This document shows, in pieces, positions 11,193 through 23,059 of a DNA stretch of 64,000 bases (its first letter is position 1; each line of letters begins with the position of its first letter). The position numbers and the translations under genes are program-made. The DNA is taken from positions 1,426,001 to 1,490,000 of the forward strand of contig JBBMOL010000149.1 of assembly GCA_037954665.1 (NCBI GenBank), written 5' to 3'. This DNA is from Laguncularia racemosa (Eukaryota; Streptophyta; Magnoliopsida; Myrtales; Combretaceae). Under the pieces are notes generated by a model. The model ran no database searches. It worked only from the letters and a program-made list of their open reading frames with translations, and was not told where the DNA came from.

Positions 11193-12364
11193 TCATATTG
11201 CCTTAACCGAAGATGGTGGGGGCAATTTAGAAATTGCTTCAATCTTTGCCTCGTCCACTACTATGCCTTTCTTGGAGATTTTATGACCCAAAACAATACC
11301 TTCTTGTGCCATAAAATGACACTTCTCCCAATTTAGGACCAGGTTAATATCTTCACAATGTTGCAACACTAACTCAAGATGGTGTAGACACTCATCAAAA
11401 GAATTCCCGAAAACAGAAAAATCATCCATGTATACCTCCATCTTGTCTCCTACCATATCCTCAAAAATAGCCATCATGCATCGCTGAAAGGTGGCTGGAG
11501 CATTGCATAATTCGAAAGGCATGTGTCGATAAGCGAAGGTCCCAAAAGGGCATGTGAATGTCGTCTTTTCTTGGTCTTCGGGTGTGATAGGAATCTGAAA
11601 ATATCCAGACATCCATCGAGGAAACAGTAATATGCATGACCAGCTAACCTTTCAAGCATTTGGTCTACAAATGGAAGAGGAAAATGATCCTTTTAAGTTG
11701 CATCATTTAGCTTGCAATAATCTATACAAACTCTCCATCCAGTGACAGTTCTCATCGGGATGAGTTCATTTTTTTCATTCGGTACCATTGTCATACTGCC
11801 TTTCTTCGGGACTACTTGAATGGGGCTCACCTATGAGCTATCAAAAATCGAGTAGATCATTCATGCATCAAGCAATTTGATGACTTCCTTTTTTACAACA
11901 TCTCTTATATTTGGATTAAGTCGGTGCTGCAGTTGTACCACTGGCTTGACACAATCTTTCATCAGAATTTTGTGTGTACAAAACGATGGGCTAATCCCCT
12001 TTATATCTGCAATTTTCCATGCAATTGCTTTCTTGTGTTGCCCCAGGACATGCAATAACCTTTCCTACTAATCTCGATCCAGACTTGATGCAATTATTAC
12101 TGGAAGTTTAGAATCTTCTTCCAAAAATGCATATTGAAGGTAGTCTACCAGTTGTTTCAATTCTAACTCGGGTGGTTCCTCAATTGAAGGTTTTGATCTC
12201 TGAATGGTGGATCTATTCATATCTTCAAAGCTTCCTTCTTCTCTCAACTCAGGATTATTATTAAGCTGATTGACAACTGCTCTAATCGCCATATTTTCAG
12301 TTTGCTCTTTCTCCCCATTCATCAAACACAATTCCAATGCATCACCAATCAATAGGTCTTGCAA
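11193..12364 (-). pseudogene. Athila reverse transcriptase, broken by stops
   Basis: From 12364 downward: a leader with PPELELKQLVDYLQYAFLEE, then NPNIRDVVKKEVIKLLDA (to 11861), then a gap with stops (11613-11860). The palm domain follows at 11193-11612: SGYFQIPITPEDQEKTTFTC, YRHMPFELCNAPATFQRCM, and the catalytic box YMDDFSVFG. The W of the DS-W-VSP motif is a TAG near 11832, and an Arg codon at the end of the palm fragment is TGA (11190-11192). Both are single transitions away from the usual codon. Confidence 0.85.
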
Positions 12365-12427
12365 TGAATCCGAAACTGCGAAGTCAAGGTAGTCGATTGC
12401 ATAGCATGTATCATCATGGTGCAGGCT

Positions 12428-12934
12428 TTATTTAAGGATGTCAGGCATTTTCACTATGACCTCTTCATTTCCCACTCTCAACACTAACTTCCCATCCCCA
12501 ACATCAATTATGGCTCTAGCAATAGCCAAAAATGGCCTCCCCAATATAAGAGGGACCTCCACATCTGCTTCCATGTCAAGGATGACGAAATTCGCCAGGA
12601 AGATGAAGTCCTGCACCTTCACTAATACATCTTCAACTACTCCTCTCGGGAATTTGATTGATCGATCAACTAACTGAAGACTCATTCCGGTCGGTTTCAG
12701 CTCTCCAATACCCAATTTTTGGAACATCTTGTATGACATCAAATTAATGCTAGCTCCCAAATCAGCCAATGCCCATTCTTCAGATAAATTCCCTATCAGG
12801 CAAGGGATGGTAAAGCTCCCAAGATCTTTTAACTTCTTTGGGAGTTTGTTCTGAATTACCACAGGGCATTCTCCTCCTAAAGTTACAGTGGAGAACTCTT
12901 CAAGCTTCCTTTTGTTCGATAGCAACTCTTTCAA
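12428..12934 (-). pseudogene. Athila aspartic protease region
   Basis: A 168-codon minus-strand frame with GSFTIPCLIGNLSEEWALAD and the active site ADLGASINLMS, then the flap region and VPLILGRPFLAIARAIIDV. D-L-G-A-S is the Athila version of the retroviral-type protease triad. It lies between gag and RT as expected. It is upstream of the RT leader by about 60 bp with no shared frame. Confidence 0.85.
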
Positions 12935-13195
12935 AAATTTTACATATCATGGCATTTGTGATAATGCCTCAACCAGTGGAAGGTTGATATGCAATTTCTT
13001 GAATATCTCTAAAAATCTGCCATAGTGCTCATCTGTTCTATCCTTCTTGAGTCGTGCTGGATAAGGAACATTGGACTTGTATTTTGGGAATAATTAAGGT
13101 GATGATTTCTCTTTAGGTGATTTTTCTAAATGCTTTCCCCCTTCTTTGAGAACTACTTTTTCTTTTGCTGGTTCAATCACCCGACTCTCTTCTTC

Positions 13196-14683
13196 TTAAA
13201 CCTTTGTTTGTAGTTCCTTACCACTTCGTAATGTGATAGCCTTAACATGTTCTCTAGGGTTGGTTTCCGTGTTTCCTGGTAGTGAACCTTGAGATCTCTC
13301 TGAAAAAAGCTTAGCTATCTGACCGACTTGGTTTTCAAGATTGTATATTGATGCCTCATGATTCCTCAGAGTCGTGTCTTGATTTTTCAGAATCAAATCT
13401 AAGGACTTTTGTCTCTCTTCTGAATCCTTGATGAATTTTGTGAGAAGATCTTCAAGTGAAGGTTTGGAACTCTGGACTGGTGGCCTCTAATAACCTGGTA
13501 GAGGATTCAGATTACCCTTCTGAATATTACTGTTGTTATTCCAAGAAAAATTTGGGTGATTTCTCCATCTTGGGTTATAAGTATTGCTATATAGATTGTT
13601 CTGGGGCCAAATTGGGTTTCCCAAATAATCCACTTACTCTGTTTGCCCTTCCTCACCACCTGAGGGTTCCACAATAGCTAGCTGATGTTGTGAGATAGCC
13701 AACCCGTCGATCTTTCTAGATAAAGCCTCAACTTTGGACATGATAGAAGTAGCCACATCCACATCAAGAATGCCTACCACCTTCCTTTCTCTGCCCCTAC
13801 CATGTGACCATTCATAATTATTCGCGGCCATGTCTTCAAAAAGAGTCAAACTTTCTTCAGGAGTTTTATTGTTCAAGGTGCCACTAGCTGCGGCATCTAC
13901 TGTTTGTCTCATTTGATAGTTCAACCCATTATAAAATATCTGAACTTGAAGCCACTCTGGGATCCCATGGTGTGGGCATTTCCGCATTGAGTCCTTGAAT
14001 CTCTCCTAGGTTTCATAGAACGTCTCCATGTCATACTGATGATAAGATTGAATCTCAGCTCGAAGTTTAGCAGTCTTTAAAGGAGGGAAGAATTTGTCCA
14101 TAAACTTCTTAATCAGATCTTGCCATGTAGTAATGGAGTTCCTCGGTAAAGAATTCAGCCATTGCTCAGCCTTGCCATTCAAAGAGAATGGGAAGAGCTT
14201 GAGGCGGATCGGATCATCACTAACTCCATTAAATTTGAAGGTATCGCATATCTCTAAAAAGAGTTGGATATGCGCATTTGGATCTTTATCCTGTAAACCA
14301 TCAAATTGAGTATATTGCTGCACCATCTGAATCACAGCAGGCTTAAGTTCAAAATTATTTGCCTCTACTCAAGGACGGACTATGTTAGAGCTAATGCTTA
14401 TCAAGTTTGGCCTGGCAAAATCAGAATTGGTTCTAAGTGGCTCATTAGCTTGGCCATCTCTATTATCAACCAATTGATGATTCAGGGGATCCACAACAAC
14501 ATTTCCTTGATTCAACTCTTGAGCACGATTATTAACTTGATTAGCCATTTCTTCCTTCAGTGATTCTCCTTGAATACCAAATGATGTTGACTCAGTCGAG
14601 TGTTGCTTTTTCTGATAACGACGAATAATTTTCTCTGACTTAGGATTAAAAACAGCAAGTTCCTTGGAGCGACTTCTGGTCAT
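13196..14683 (-). pseudogene. Athila gag, broken by stops
   Basis: It starts near 14683 (MTRSRSKELAVFNPKSEK). The core retrotransposon gag domain is at 14006-14335 (YTQFDGLQDKDPNAHIQLFL, FPFSLNGKAEQWLNSLP). It continues at 13634-13987 (GIPEWLQVQIFYNGL) and ends with a coiled-coil-like piece at 13196-13396 containing NPREHVKAITLRSGKEL, the usual gag-protease linker in Athila. The Trp of the E-T-W-ERFKD motif is TAG near 14008, and other stops separate the blocks. No zinc knuckle is seen. Confidence 0.82.
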
Positions 14684-14806
14684 GCACTGTAAACGTAATA
14701 TAAATCAATTATGAGCTCCAAATTCTCAGGAAGAAAAGGGAAGAAAGATAAGAAAGAAATAAATTGGTTAAATTAATAAGTAAAAAGCGTTTCTAATATT
14801 AGCGTT

Positions 14807-14824
14807 TCCCCGGCAACGGCGCCA
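14807..14824 (-). other. Primer-binding site for tRNA-Asp
   Basis: The minus strand reads TGGCGCCGTTGCCGGGGA, an 18-nt perfect complement to the 3' end of plant tRNA-Asp. It is separated from the 5' LTR by six bases. A tRNA-Asp primer is characteristic of Athila. Confidence 0.92.
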
Positions 14825-14830
14825 AAAACT

Positions 14831-16368
14831 TGATCGTTGCCAATCATAGTTTTAATAAATTAAATTCTTGTTCTTAATCCTACTACGTAGCAATAGGCAA
14901 GTGCACCTGTCGTAGCGTAATATAGCAAGTAAGCACAAGGTCGTCCCTCAGAGATACACCAATTACTAGTACTAACTCCATTCCTATTATCTAACCGTCG
15001 CTTAATAATGTTGTTCGAAACTTGATTACTCTAATCTCAAAACTAACAACTCACTAAAAACAATGGTTCTAAAGATTTATCAATTAACAAAAGCAACCTA
15101 GATCTTATTCTACTCCTTCTCTATAATGTAATTCATTAAATTTTTGAAGATTGTCGTAATTGACTTCATATACTGTTGAATTCTCTAGTCAAGTTAACTA
15201 CTTTCTCAAGTATATTAACCTATCTAATCCTAGGTTTATCAAATAGGATCTCTCCTTAGTTAATAGCAACCTAGAATTGCATAAAGCACATGAATTCGCA
15301 TCAAAATAATCAATGTAAACAGAAGACTCTTGTTTCCTATCTCTAGAAGAACAATCAAATCTCATTAATTGCATTAAATCTAATCATATGAGCAATTTCT
15401 CAATTAACTAATATGATATCACGCATAAATTCATATTTCGGATCTATGAATCTAAGAAACAATTGAAGAACATGCAATTAATCATAAGAAAGTCAACAAC
15501 TTTGCATTAAAGATCAAATCTTTATCACATGACAGAGAAGTTTCAAATAAAATCTAGATCTAAGGTCTACTCCTCCATAAATTTGACAAGAGAAACACAA
15601 TTACTAGAAGAATAGACAAAGTTCACAGTCACAACCCTTAAAGATAAAATCTTTTTCTTCGTGGGTCTTCAATCTCCCTTGGAATCGATAGAATCTTCTT
15701 TCCCTTGCTATTATGAGAGTGAGAGAAAATGAAGAATTCGTAACAAACCCCCCCCCCCCCCCCCCCCCCCCTCTCTAGGGCAAACTGAAGGTCTATTTAT
15801 ACATGTACCCCGATTGGATATATACACAACCGGATACACAAATAGTGTATCTCGTTCGTATATCTCATGCTTGCTTCCAGGTGTCCTTATGTGAATATAC
15901 ACGAGCAAGTACATGGGAGTGTACATTGGTCGTATATTTGAAACGTCATCGAACAGAAGCAAAACTTAGATACACAAACAAAGTACATGGGCGTGTACTT
16001 TGCTCGTGTACTTTCTAGAAATCCGCTTCAGTATACACAAGTAAAATAGCAAAGTGCATGGGCGTGTATCTTGCTTGTGTACTTTCCAGAAATCAGCTTC
16101 AATATACACAAGCAAAACAGAAAAGTGCATGGGCATGTATCTTGCTTGTGTACTTTCCAGAATTTTTTTCTTCACATGTAATGTATCCAATTCCTTCCAA
16201 ACTTGCTCTGACTCTTCAAAACTCCTTCCCTTAGCTCCAAAATACTCTAGAAGATCCTGAAATTAACATTCATTCCATTAAGCACCCTTTTCTTCAACAA
16301 ATCATCTAAACATTCAACAATAAAGCACAATTTCATTACTCTAGATAAGGTTATTTTACGACTTATCA
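14831..16368 (-). repeat. Athila 5' LTR
   Basis: 1538 bp, paired with 3854-5358, and ending at the CCCAT target duplication. It has a 24-C homopolymer (15748-15771) and the TACAC/GTGTA array (about 15800-16165). It keeps the 13-bp TTTGCTCGTGTAC segment missing from the other LTR. Confidence 0.92.
15748..15771. repeat. Poly-C tract of 24
   Basis: An uninterrupted run of 24 C, versus 10 C at the matching place in the other LTR (4767-4776). The length may be affected by sequencing error in homopolymers. Confidence 0.85.
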
Positions 16369-18977
16369 CCCATCCTAATAATGCCGTTTCATGAGCACAC
16401 TTAACTTTTGAATTTTGTGTAACACATAGCCATAGCACCAATATATGTTTTTGTGCTTAAAGTTGTATTTTCTTATATATAACTAATATTTATAACAAAA
16501 TATCTTACTTATAATAAATCATTTAACAAATAATATAACATTTTATCTAATAATTTAAAAATATTATTTATATTATATATTATTATTTAAATTGAAATAT
16601 AATAAAACTGTAATGTATAAGCTCAATCATTTAATACTTTATAAATATATTATATAACTTAAATATAACAAATAATATATGGTATTCTATATATAAGATG
16701 AAATATTATACTACATATATGCAATATATTATATTATTTATTTATATATCTATGTATTAATTACTTTTGAACACAGAATTAGTCTATCTCTAAAAGTTAA
16801 GATTATTTTAAAAATAAATTTAGAAATAGATTTGCGATAGTTTTGTAAAATATATGCATATCGTTAAAATTTTGCATTTATCGTTATAGTATTAGAGATA
16901 GAAATTTTCCATCTTTGTTAGGTAATGTTTATATTTTTTTTACATCTAGAGACGATTTTGCAATAGAATTCAAAAATAAATATTACGCCAAAAATTTTTC
17001 ATTTTTCGCTGTAAAATTAGAGATGGAATTGCAACAAAATTAAATCCGTCACAAATTTATTGGTAATCTATCTCTAATTCCATTGCAAAAACTAATGAAA
17101 TTGTAAAAATATGTCTTATTCATGTAACAAAAAATTTGTCACAAATCTATTGTAAATTAATACTTTTACAGACAGATTTTTTTTCCATTGCAAAATTTCT
17201 ATCTCTAAAGTCTTGTTTTCTTGTTTTGAAAGCAGTTTGAAAGGACGTTTCTACATTAACAAATACAAATTTAGAACATAAAATATTAGTTAAAATAGGA
17301 GGGAGTGCTTACATCCTTGGAATGGGCTGATAGTTCTTCAAAGTTTGCTTAGCCAAACAGTTTGCGGCTAATTTTGCTTCTCACTTCATCAAATGCACTT
17401 ATATTGAATAAAAAAAAAGGCTAATGATGCTTTAAAATCTTCCACATAGGTATATAGATGCCATAGAGGTTTTGCTTTAGAGAAAATAGGCCAAAACAGC
17501 TCAACACTATCAATCTCAAAGATCACATCAGTCTACTAATTCCCCTTCATAAGAACTAAATCATCTATTAAAGCATAAGCTCTAAAGGGGCAAATGCTTC
17601 AAGTCTTTTATTTGAGTTGCTAACAACAACGCCTAGTTGGTTTCTTGATATTAGTCTAGAAGCACATGTTTTAGTTATAGGACAAAAAGCACCATCAAAA
17701 TTTATTTAAATTGTTGATGTCAAAGGAGCTCTCCATGATGTAGCTATACTACAACAAGTGGATACCGTAATACTTGAATTTTCAAATAAATCATATATAA
17801 ATATTATAATGTAAAACCAAGGCTAAGGACAAAGATTTTATAAAAATTGAGGGGCAATTTTGACATTTTCCAAAGGGAGTATTTAAGTCTCAGTGGACCT
17901 AGCATTCCCCTATTTTGTCATTTTATATAGTAAACAACAAGAATGCTCTAGAAAAGCTCTCTAGAGGGAAAAAAAAAATCTAAAGATGACTAAGGGGAGG
18001 GCAAAAAGGTTCAAATTTGACTTCTTCCAAGTAAGATTTTACTATGAAATGGTTGATAAGAATACAAAATCTAAAATTTATCCAATTACATCGCCTTGTT
18101 ATTTTAGAATTCAAAATTGGAGAAAGGACATAACAAGCATGAAAATCCATCAATCAAGGATACAATCTATGGAAGTTTTGATGTAAGTAAGTAAATTCAT
18201 ATAGTCTAATTAGAAATACAAGTTTTAGGGTTAAAATAAACCTAGGAATAAAGAGAATCAAAATTAGGAGGAATTGGAATAGAGGAATTAGGGTTCGTGA
18301 AGGATACTGAGAGATACATAGCTTGTCTACAAAGTCGTGTTTCAACCGTGTTGAATGCAAAACATATTAAGAGATATACAACTTGTCTACATAGCCATGT
18401 TCTGAATGTGTTGAACCCAAAATTCATCAAAAGATACATGACCTTTGACATGGTCGTGTATTAGCTCGTATTGAGTTACATAACCTTTAACATGGTCATA
18501 TTAATTGAAACATAACTTCATTGTATATCTATTTAACTTCTACTTAAACTAATTTCTACACAACTTAGATAATTAATAAGACATTAGATAACCAAATAGA
18601 TTAAGAGAAATTATGGGAATTATATTATTCTTAGATTAGTAATAAGAAAATGGTATTAATGTTATACAAATTCAGCTTAAGTTCAAGATTAGATGTACTT
18701 AAGGCTAGGATTCAAGGTATGTGTAACCTGTGTGTTGTTCTATGCTTGTTTAAGTTAACATATGTATTGAAATTGATTAAGTTGAATGATTTAGCTTAAG
18801 TGTTTAAGTTGTTTTTGTATGTGCTTAGCTCGGCTTAAGGGCCCGTAGTAGCAAATCCCTTAGGAGCACCCCAATGATCCTTATGTGATGTTATCTCTAG
18901 TAGAGTTGTGCTTAGAAATAATTTGAGTTGAATGTTGGATTAAGTAGTTTAAGTGTATCATGAGTGTGGGGCTTGTA

Positions 18978-19863
18978 TGATGTACTCAAGGGATCTCAAT
19001 ACCAATCAATAAGAACACACACAATTGATTCAATTCCAATTAAAAATAGCATGAACAAATTGAAGACAAAATCCCCAAATGGCGTGAAAACAAGGACCAA
19101 CAACACTAAATGGCATAAACCAAATTAGAAGTACTACAAGTGGATTCCAATACCAATCAATTACAAAGGAACAATTCAATTCCAATCCTTACAATTGGTG
19201 TGAAAACCTAGCAATACATGAACCCTAATTTGGTGTAAAAGGAACAAAAAATGATCAACCAATTATAACTAGATATTACTCACTAACAATAATTGGATGC
19301 AACTTAAGAAAATCTTGATATGACTCATAGGAATTCCCTAAGCCAACTCGCTACAATTCCATAAATGAAATTGATAAGAGTAAGGAGGCGTGAAGAAAGT
19401 ACTCCCACGGTAACAAAAGTCAAGTGTATAATGTTTAAAAAAGTCCCCTTCTAACCCTACTTTGTAAGTATTTATACTTTCTCTAAATAGAGCAAATTTA
19501 ACAAAGAAAATCATAAGTAAAAAACAACAAGTGTAGTTGGTTTTGCACTCAAGAAAATTACAAGTAAAACCCTTATAAGTAGTCGACTTCTTATACCTTC
19601 CATGGAACATTATTGGACTGGTTCTTCTTTGTTTTATGTTGATCTATGAATGACCCACAATTGAGCATTAGTGAACTTACCCGTCGTCTTGTAAAACCAA
19701 CAAATGTACCTGCTAGAATGTACAACAATTATATAATGGAAAAGAAGATACTAAACAAGTATCATCAAGGTCTAATTGATCAAAGAGGACCCTCGTTGCC
19801 AAATTTTGTAATCCTTTGGCTCTTGCCCTGGTGATAGGTCCTGTAGGTATATGATTCCCATCA
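18978..19863 (-). repeat. Gypsy 3' LTR, 886 bp
   Basis: Paired with 23799-24684 at the same length. On the minus strand it is preceded by a purine-rich tract (GAGGCTCGAGGAGA, 19864-19877), the likely polypurine tract. The integrase reading frame runs across this boundary into the LTR. Confidence 0.9.
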
Positions 19864-21248
19864 TCTCCTCGAGCCTCTAAGAGAATTGCCCTCAAATCTG
19901 ATAGGTCTTCATGAACATCATCTGGTAAATAAGGTAACGGATCTACAACATTAAATGTAGTAGAGACGTCGTGTCCTCCTGGTAATTCTATCCTGTATGC
20001 ATTATTGTTTATACATCTAACAACTTTGAAAGGTCTATCTGCTCTTGGTGATAGCTTTTGTGACTTCTTGTGAGGAAACTTGTCTTTACTGAGATTAATC
20101 TAGACTAGATCACTTGGATTATAAATTCTAGTTTTCCTGTTCCTGTTTCCTTGAAGTTTATGTTGTTCTTGTGTTTTCTAAAGATGTTTAGCTATCTTCT
20201 GATGAAGTTTTTGAATCTCCTTGGCTCTCTCAACTCCACTTAGGCTTTCTTCCTTTATTGCTAGACTAGCTATGAGATCCAATGAAAGAGTAGGATTGTA
20301 GCCATACACGACTTCAAAGGGAGACTTACTGGTTAAACTATGAGTAGACCTATTGTAAGTGAACTTAATAACAGGGAGACACAAGTCCCAATCAGTAAGA
20401 TTCTTACTAACCATTGCTCTTAGTAAGATGCCAAGAGTACGATTAATAACTTTAGTCTAGCCGTCAGTCTATGGGTGGCAAGAGGTACTATACATGAGTT
20501 TAGTACCAAGACTTCTCCATAGTGTCTTCCAGAAAAAGCTAAGAAACTTAGTGTCTCTATCAGACACTATACTATGTGGAACACCATGTAATTTTACAAT
20601 TTCTTGCACAAAAAGATTAGCTATAAAAAGTGCATCATCTGTTTTGTGACAAGGCACAAAATGGGACATTTTGTTGAATCTATCAACAACAACCATAATA
20701 GAATCCTTTCCCCTTTATGTCCTAGGTAGACCCAAAATAAAATCTATGCTGATATTAGTCTAGGGTTTAGTAGGTATAGGCAAAAGCATATATTTACCCT
20801 GAATCCCTTTCTTTCCTTTTGCTCTTTTACACACTTCACACCTTTCCAGCACCTTATGAACATCCCTTAACATGCCCCTCCAATAGAAATTTTCTTTTAA
20901 CAAAGCCAAGGTTCTTTCTTCACCAAAGTGACTAGACAATCCTCCTGCATGTGCTTCCCTCACCAACAATTCTCTCATAAAACCATAAGGTATACACAAC
21001 TTTCCAGCTTTGTAAAAAAATCCATCTATCATGTAATACCCCTTAAATATCTTCCCCCTAAAACATTTCTCAACAACTACTTTCAAATATTCATCATGCA
21101 TATATTGTTCTTTCAGCAATTTAAATCCAAGTAGTTTCAATTGTAAAGAAGTGATAAGTACATACTTGCGTGATAAAGCGTTAACTACCATATTCATGTT
21201 ACCTTTCTTGTACTTAATCACATATGAAAAACTCTCCAGAAACTCCAC
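19713..21248 (-). pseudogene. Gypsy integrase with 3' end inside the LTR
   Basis: The zinc-binding domain is at 20760-21248 (HAGGLSSHFGEERTLALLKE, then CEVCKRAKG). The catalytic core is at 20469-20696 (VVVDRFNKMSHFVPC, LHGVPHSIVSDRDTKF) and 20178-20414 (WDLCLPVIKFTYNRSTHSL, SPFEVVYGYNP). The HPQTDGQT motif joining the two core pieces reads with stops in place of both Gln (20469-20471 and 20457-20459). The tail, about 19713-19895, has IPTGPITRARAKGLQ and passes the LTR edge at 19863. No chromodomain is recognised. Confidence 0.85.
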
Positions 21249-21407
21249 CTATTTGGCTTAGCATTTTGATAGATTTTGCTGACCCCTGAGATGTTTTAAT
21301 GATTCATGATCTATATAGATAATGAATTCTTTTGGAAGGAGATAATGCTACCATGTCATCAATGCCCTCACTAAGGAATAGAATTCCTTGTTGTATATTA
21401 AGTAGTT
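21249..21407 (-). pseudogene. Gypsy RNase H remnant
   Basis: The interval between the RT tail and integrase should hold most of RNase H. Only out-of-frame traces are readable; the start of the domain (FELECDAFRIGIGAVLMQDK) is in the neighbouring RT frame at about 21435-21500. The region has stops in all minus-strand frames. Confidence 0.5.
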
Positions 21408-22495
21408 TCAAGTTGCACCACTCAATTTTTCACTAAAATAAGCAATAGGCCTCTTATCCTGCATCAACACAGCACCAATCCCTATCCTAAAGGCATCACA
21501 CTCTAATTCAAAAACCTTATCAAAATCAGATAAAGTCAATACTAGAGCACTAGTAAGTTTTACCTTTATCTCCTCAAAACTCTTTTGGGCCTTCTCACCC
21601 CAAATAAAAGGAACATTTTTCTTGGTCAGTTCCATTAAAGGACTGACAATACTACTGAAGTTATGGATAAAGCGTCTATAAAATAAAGCTAGTCTATAGA
21701 AACTTCTTACCTCAGCAACTGATTTTGGTGTTGACCATTCTCTAATAGCCCTCACTTTCTCCTCATCAACCCTGACACCAGAACTAAATATAATAAATCC
21801 CAAAAACGTTACCTCAGCTTGGTAGAAAGAACACTTTTGGAGATTTGCAAACAACTGCTGCGTCCTCAAGACTGAAAATACTGCTTGTAGATGCACCACA
21901 TGATTTTCTAGGTTTTTGTTGCATATCAAAATGTCATCAAAATAAACAAAAAATTTACCTAGAAACTCCTTCATTACATGATTCATTAATCTCATAAAAG
22001 TACTAGGAGCATTACGCAAACAGAACGGCATAACCGTCCATTCATATAGTCCATGGCGTGTTTTAAAAGCGGTCTTCCACTCGTCTCCTTCTCTCATCCG
22101 AATTTGATGATACCTCTTTTAAGGTCCACCTTGGAGAATACCTGTGCACCATATAGCTCATCTAATATGTCATCAAGTTTAGGAATATGATACTTGTATT
22201 TGATGGTAATTTTGTTGATAGCTCGGCTATCGATGTACATCCTCCAAGTGCCATCCTTCTTAAGGACAAGAAGGGTTAGAATAGCACAAGGACTAATACT
22301 CTCCCTACCAAAACCCCATTCTACCAGCTCATCCACCTGAAGTTTCAATTCCTTAGCTTTTTCAAGATTCATGCAATATGCAGGTCGGTTTAGTAAAACT
22401 GATCCAGGCAAGAAGTCAATGGCATGCTCTATACCTCTCAAAGGTGGTAAACCCTCTGGCAATTCATCTATGAAAAGATCACTGTAATCATCCAA
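21408..22495 (-). pseudogene. Gypsy reverse transcriptase in two frames
   Basis: The first part (22094-22495) has LPPLRGIEHAIDFLPGS, LVLKKDGTWRMYIDSRAINK and KVDLKRG. A frame break follows at the YHQIRM motif. The second part (21408-22097) has KTAFKTRHGLYEWTVMPF, APSTFMRLMN, the catalytic box YFDDILICN, and the RT connection with FLGFIIFSSGVRVDEEKV. This is a standard Ty3 RT with one frame slip near 22095. Confidence 0.88.
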
Positions 22496-22813
22496 TACCT
22501 GAGATACAATAGGGGGTAGATGCTAACACCCCTCCATCTCTAAGGTATACCTTATCTACAACAAATATACCTATCTCTGAACCTCTTGGACCTCTAAAGG
22601 TGACAATGGGCTCAATATGATACGTTTACCCTCTTTTTAGAACACATAAGTATTTCTAAAGCCATCATGAAAAACTCTCTTGTCTTATAGCCAAGACCTA
22701 CCAAGCAATATATAGGATGCACACATGGGAAGGATGTCACATACAATCTCATCATGATATTTATCCCCTATACTGAAAGGTACCCTAACCCTCTAGGTAA
22801 CATGCTGACTACC

Positions 22814-23059
22814 CTACTCACTCAGCCAATGCAATTTATAGGGTTTTGGATATGGGGTAGTTACAAGTTTCAATTTCGATACTAATGATGCAGCCACTAC
22901 ATTAGTACAACTACCACCATCAATAATAATAGCACATAAATTACCTTGTCCTCTACAAGAGGTGTGGAACAAATTTTCCCTCTGCTCATCATTAATAGTA
23001 GGAAACAAAGTCAAAGTTCGGCGTAGTACATTAACAGATAAATACAAATCACCTCTCAC
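22814..23059 (-). pseudogene. Gypsy protease fragment
   Basis: An 81-codon minus-strand frame with the active site IIIDGGSCTNVVAASLVSKL, followed by PYPKPYKLHWLSE. DGGSCTN is a common plant Ty3 protease motif. The C-terminal half of protease (22500-22813) is read only with stops. Confidence 0.8.

Larger units (their letters stand above)
3854..16368 (-). mobile_element. Athila-lineage Ty3/Gypsy retrotransposon, structurally complete but mutated
   Basis: The element is 12,515 bp on the minus strand. Its LTRs start TGAT and end ATCA, and it is flanked by a perfect CCCAT target duplication (3849-3853 and 16369-16373). Reading along the minus strand it has: 5' LTR, tRNA-Asp primer site, gag, protease, reverse transcriptase, RNase H, integrase, a separate Athila-specific ORF, polypurine tract and 3' LTR. 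The protease motif DLGASINLM, the tRNA-Asp primer and the extra ORF after integrase are typical of Athila. Stops and frame breaks interrupt pol, so this copy cannot be autonomous. The two LTRs look about 95% alike by eye, implying a fairly recent insertion. Confidence 0.93.
3472..17228. mobile_element. CACTA-like non-autonomous element, split by the Athila insertion
   Basis: The left end reads CACTATAGAAAAATGGC. The right end (about 17190-17228), reverse-complemented, matches it over roughly 37 bp with substitutions; the right end reads ...TTTTCTTGTTTTG where a CACTA terminus would be TTTTCTTGTAGTG. Both subterminal regions are rich in short repeated motifs resembling TTTG(C/T)(C/G)ACAAAT, as is usual for CACTA elements. 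Flanking triplets are AGA (3469-3471) and AAA (17229-17231), a 3-bp duplication with one mismatch. Without the Athila inside, it would be about 1.2 kb with no transposase, so it would depend on another copy. Confidence 0.45.

Noticed and set aside
10887..11336. A 149-codon plus-strand frame
   Set aside because: It is antisense to Athila RNase H and RT.
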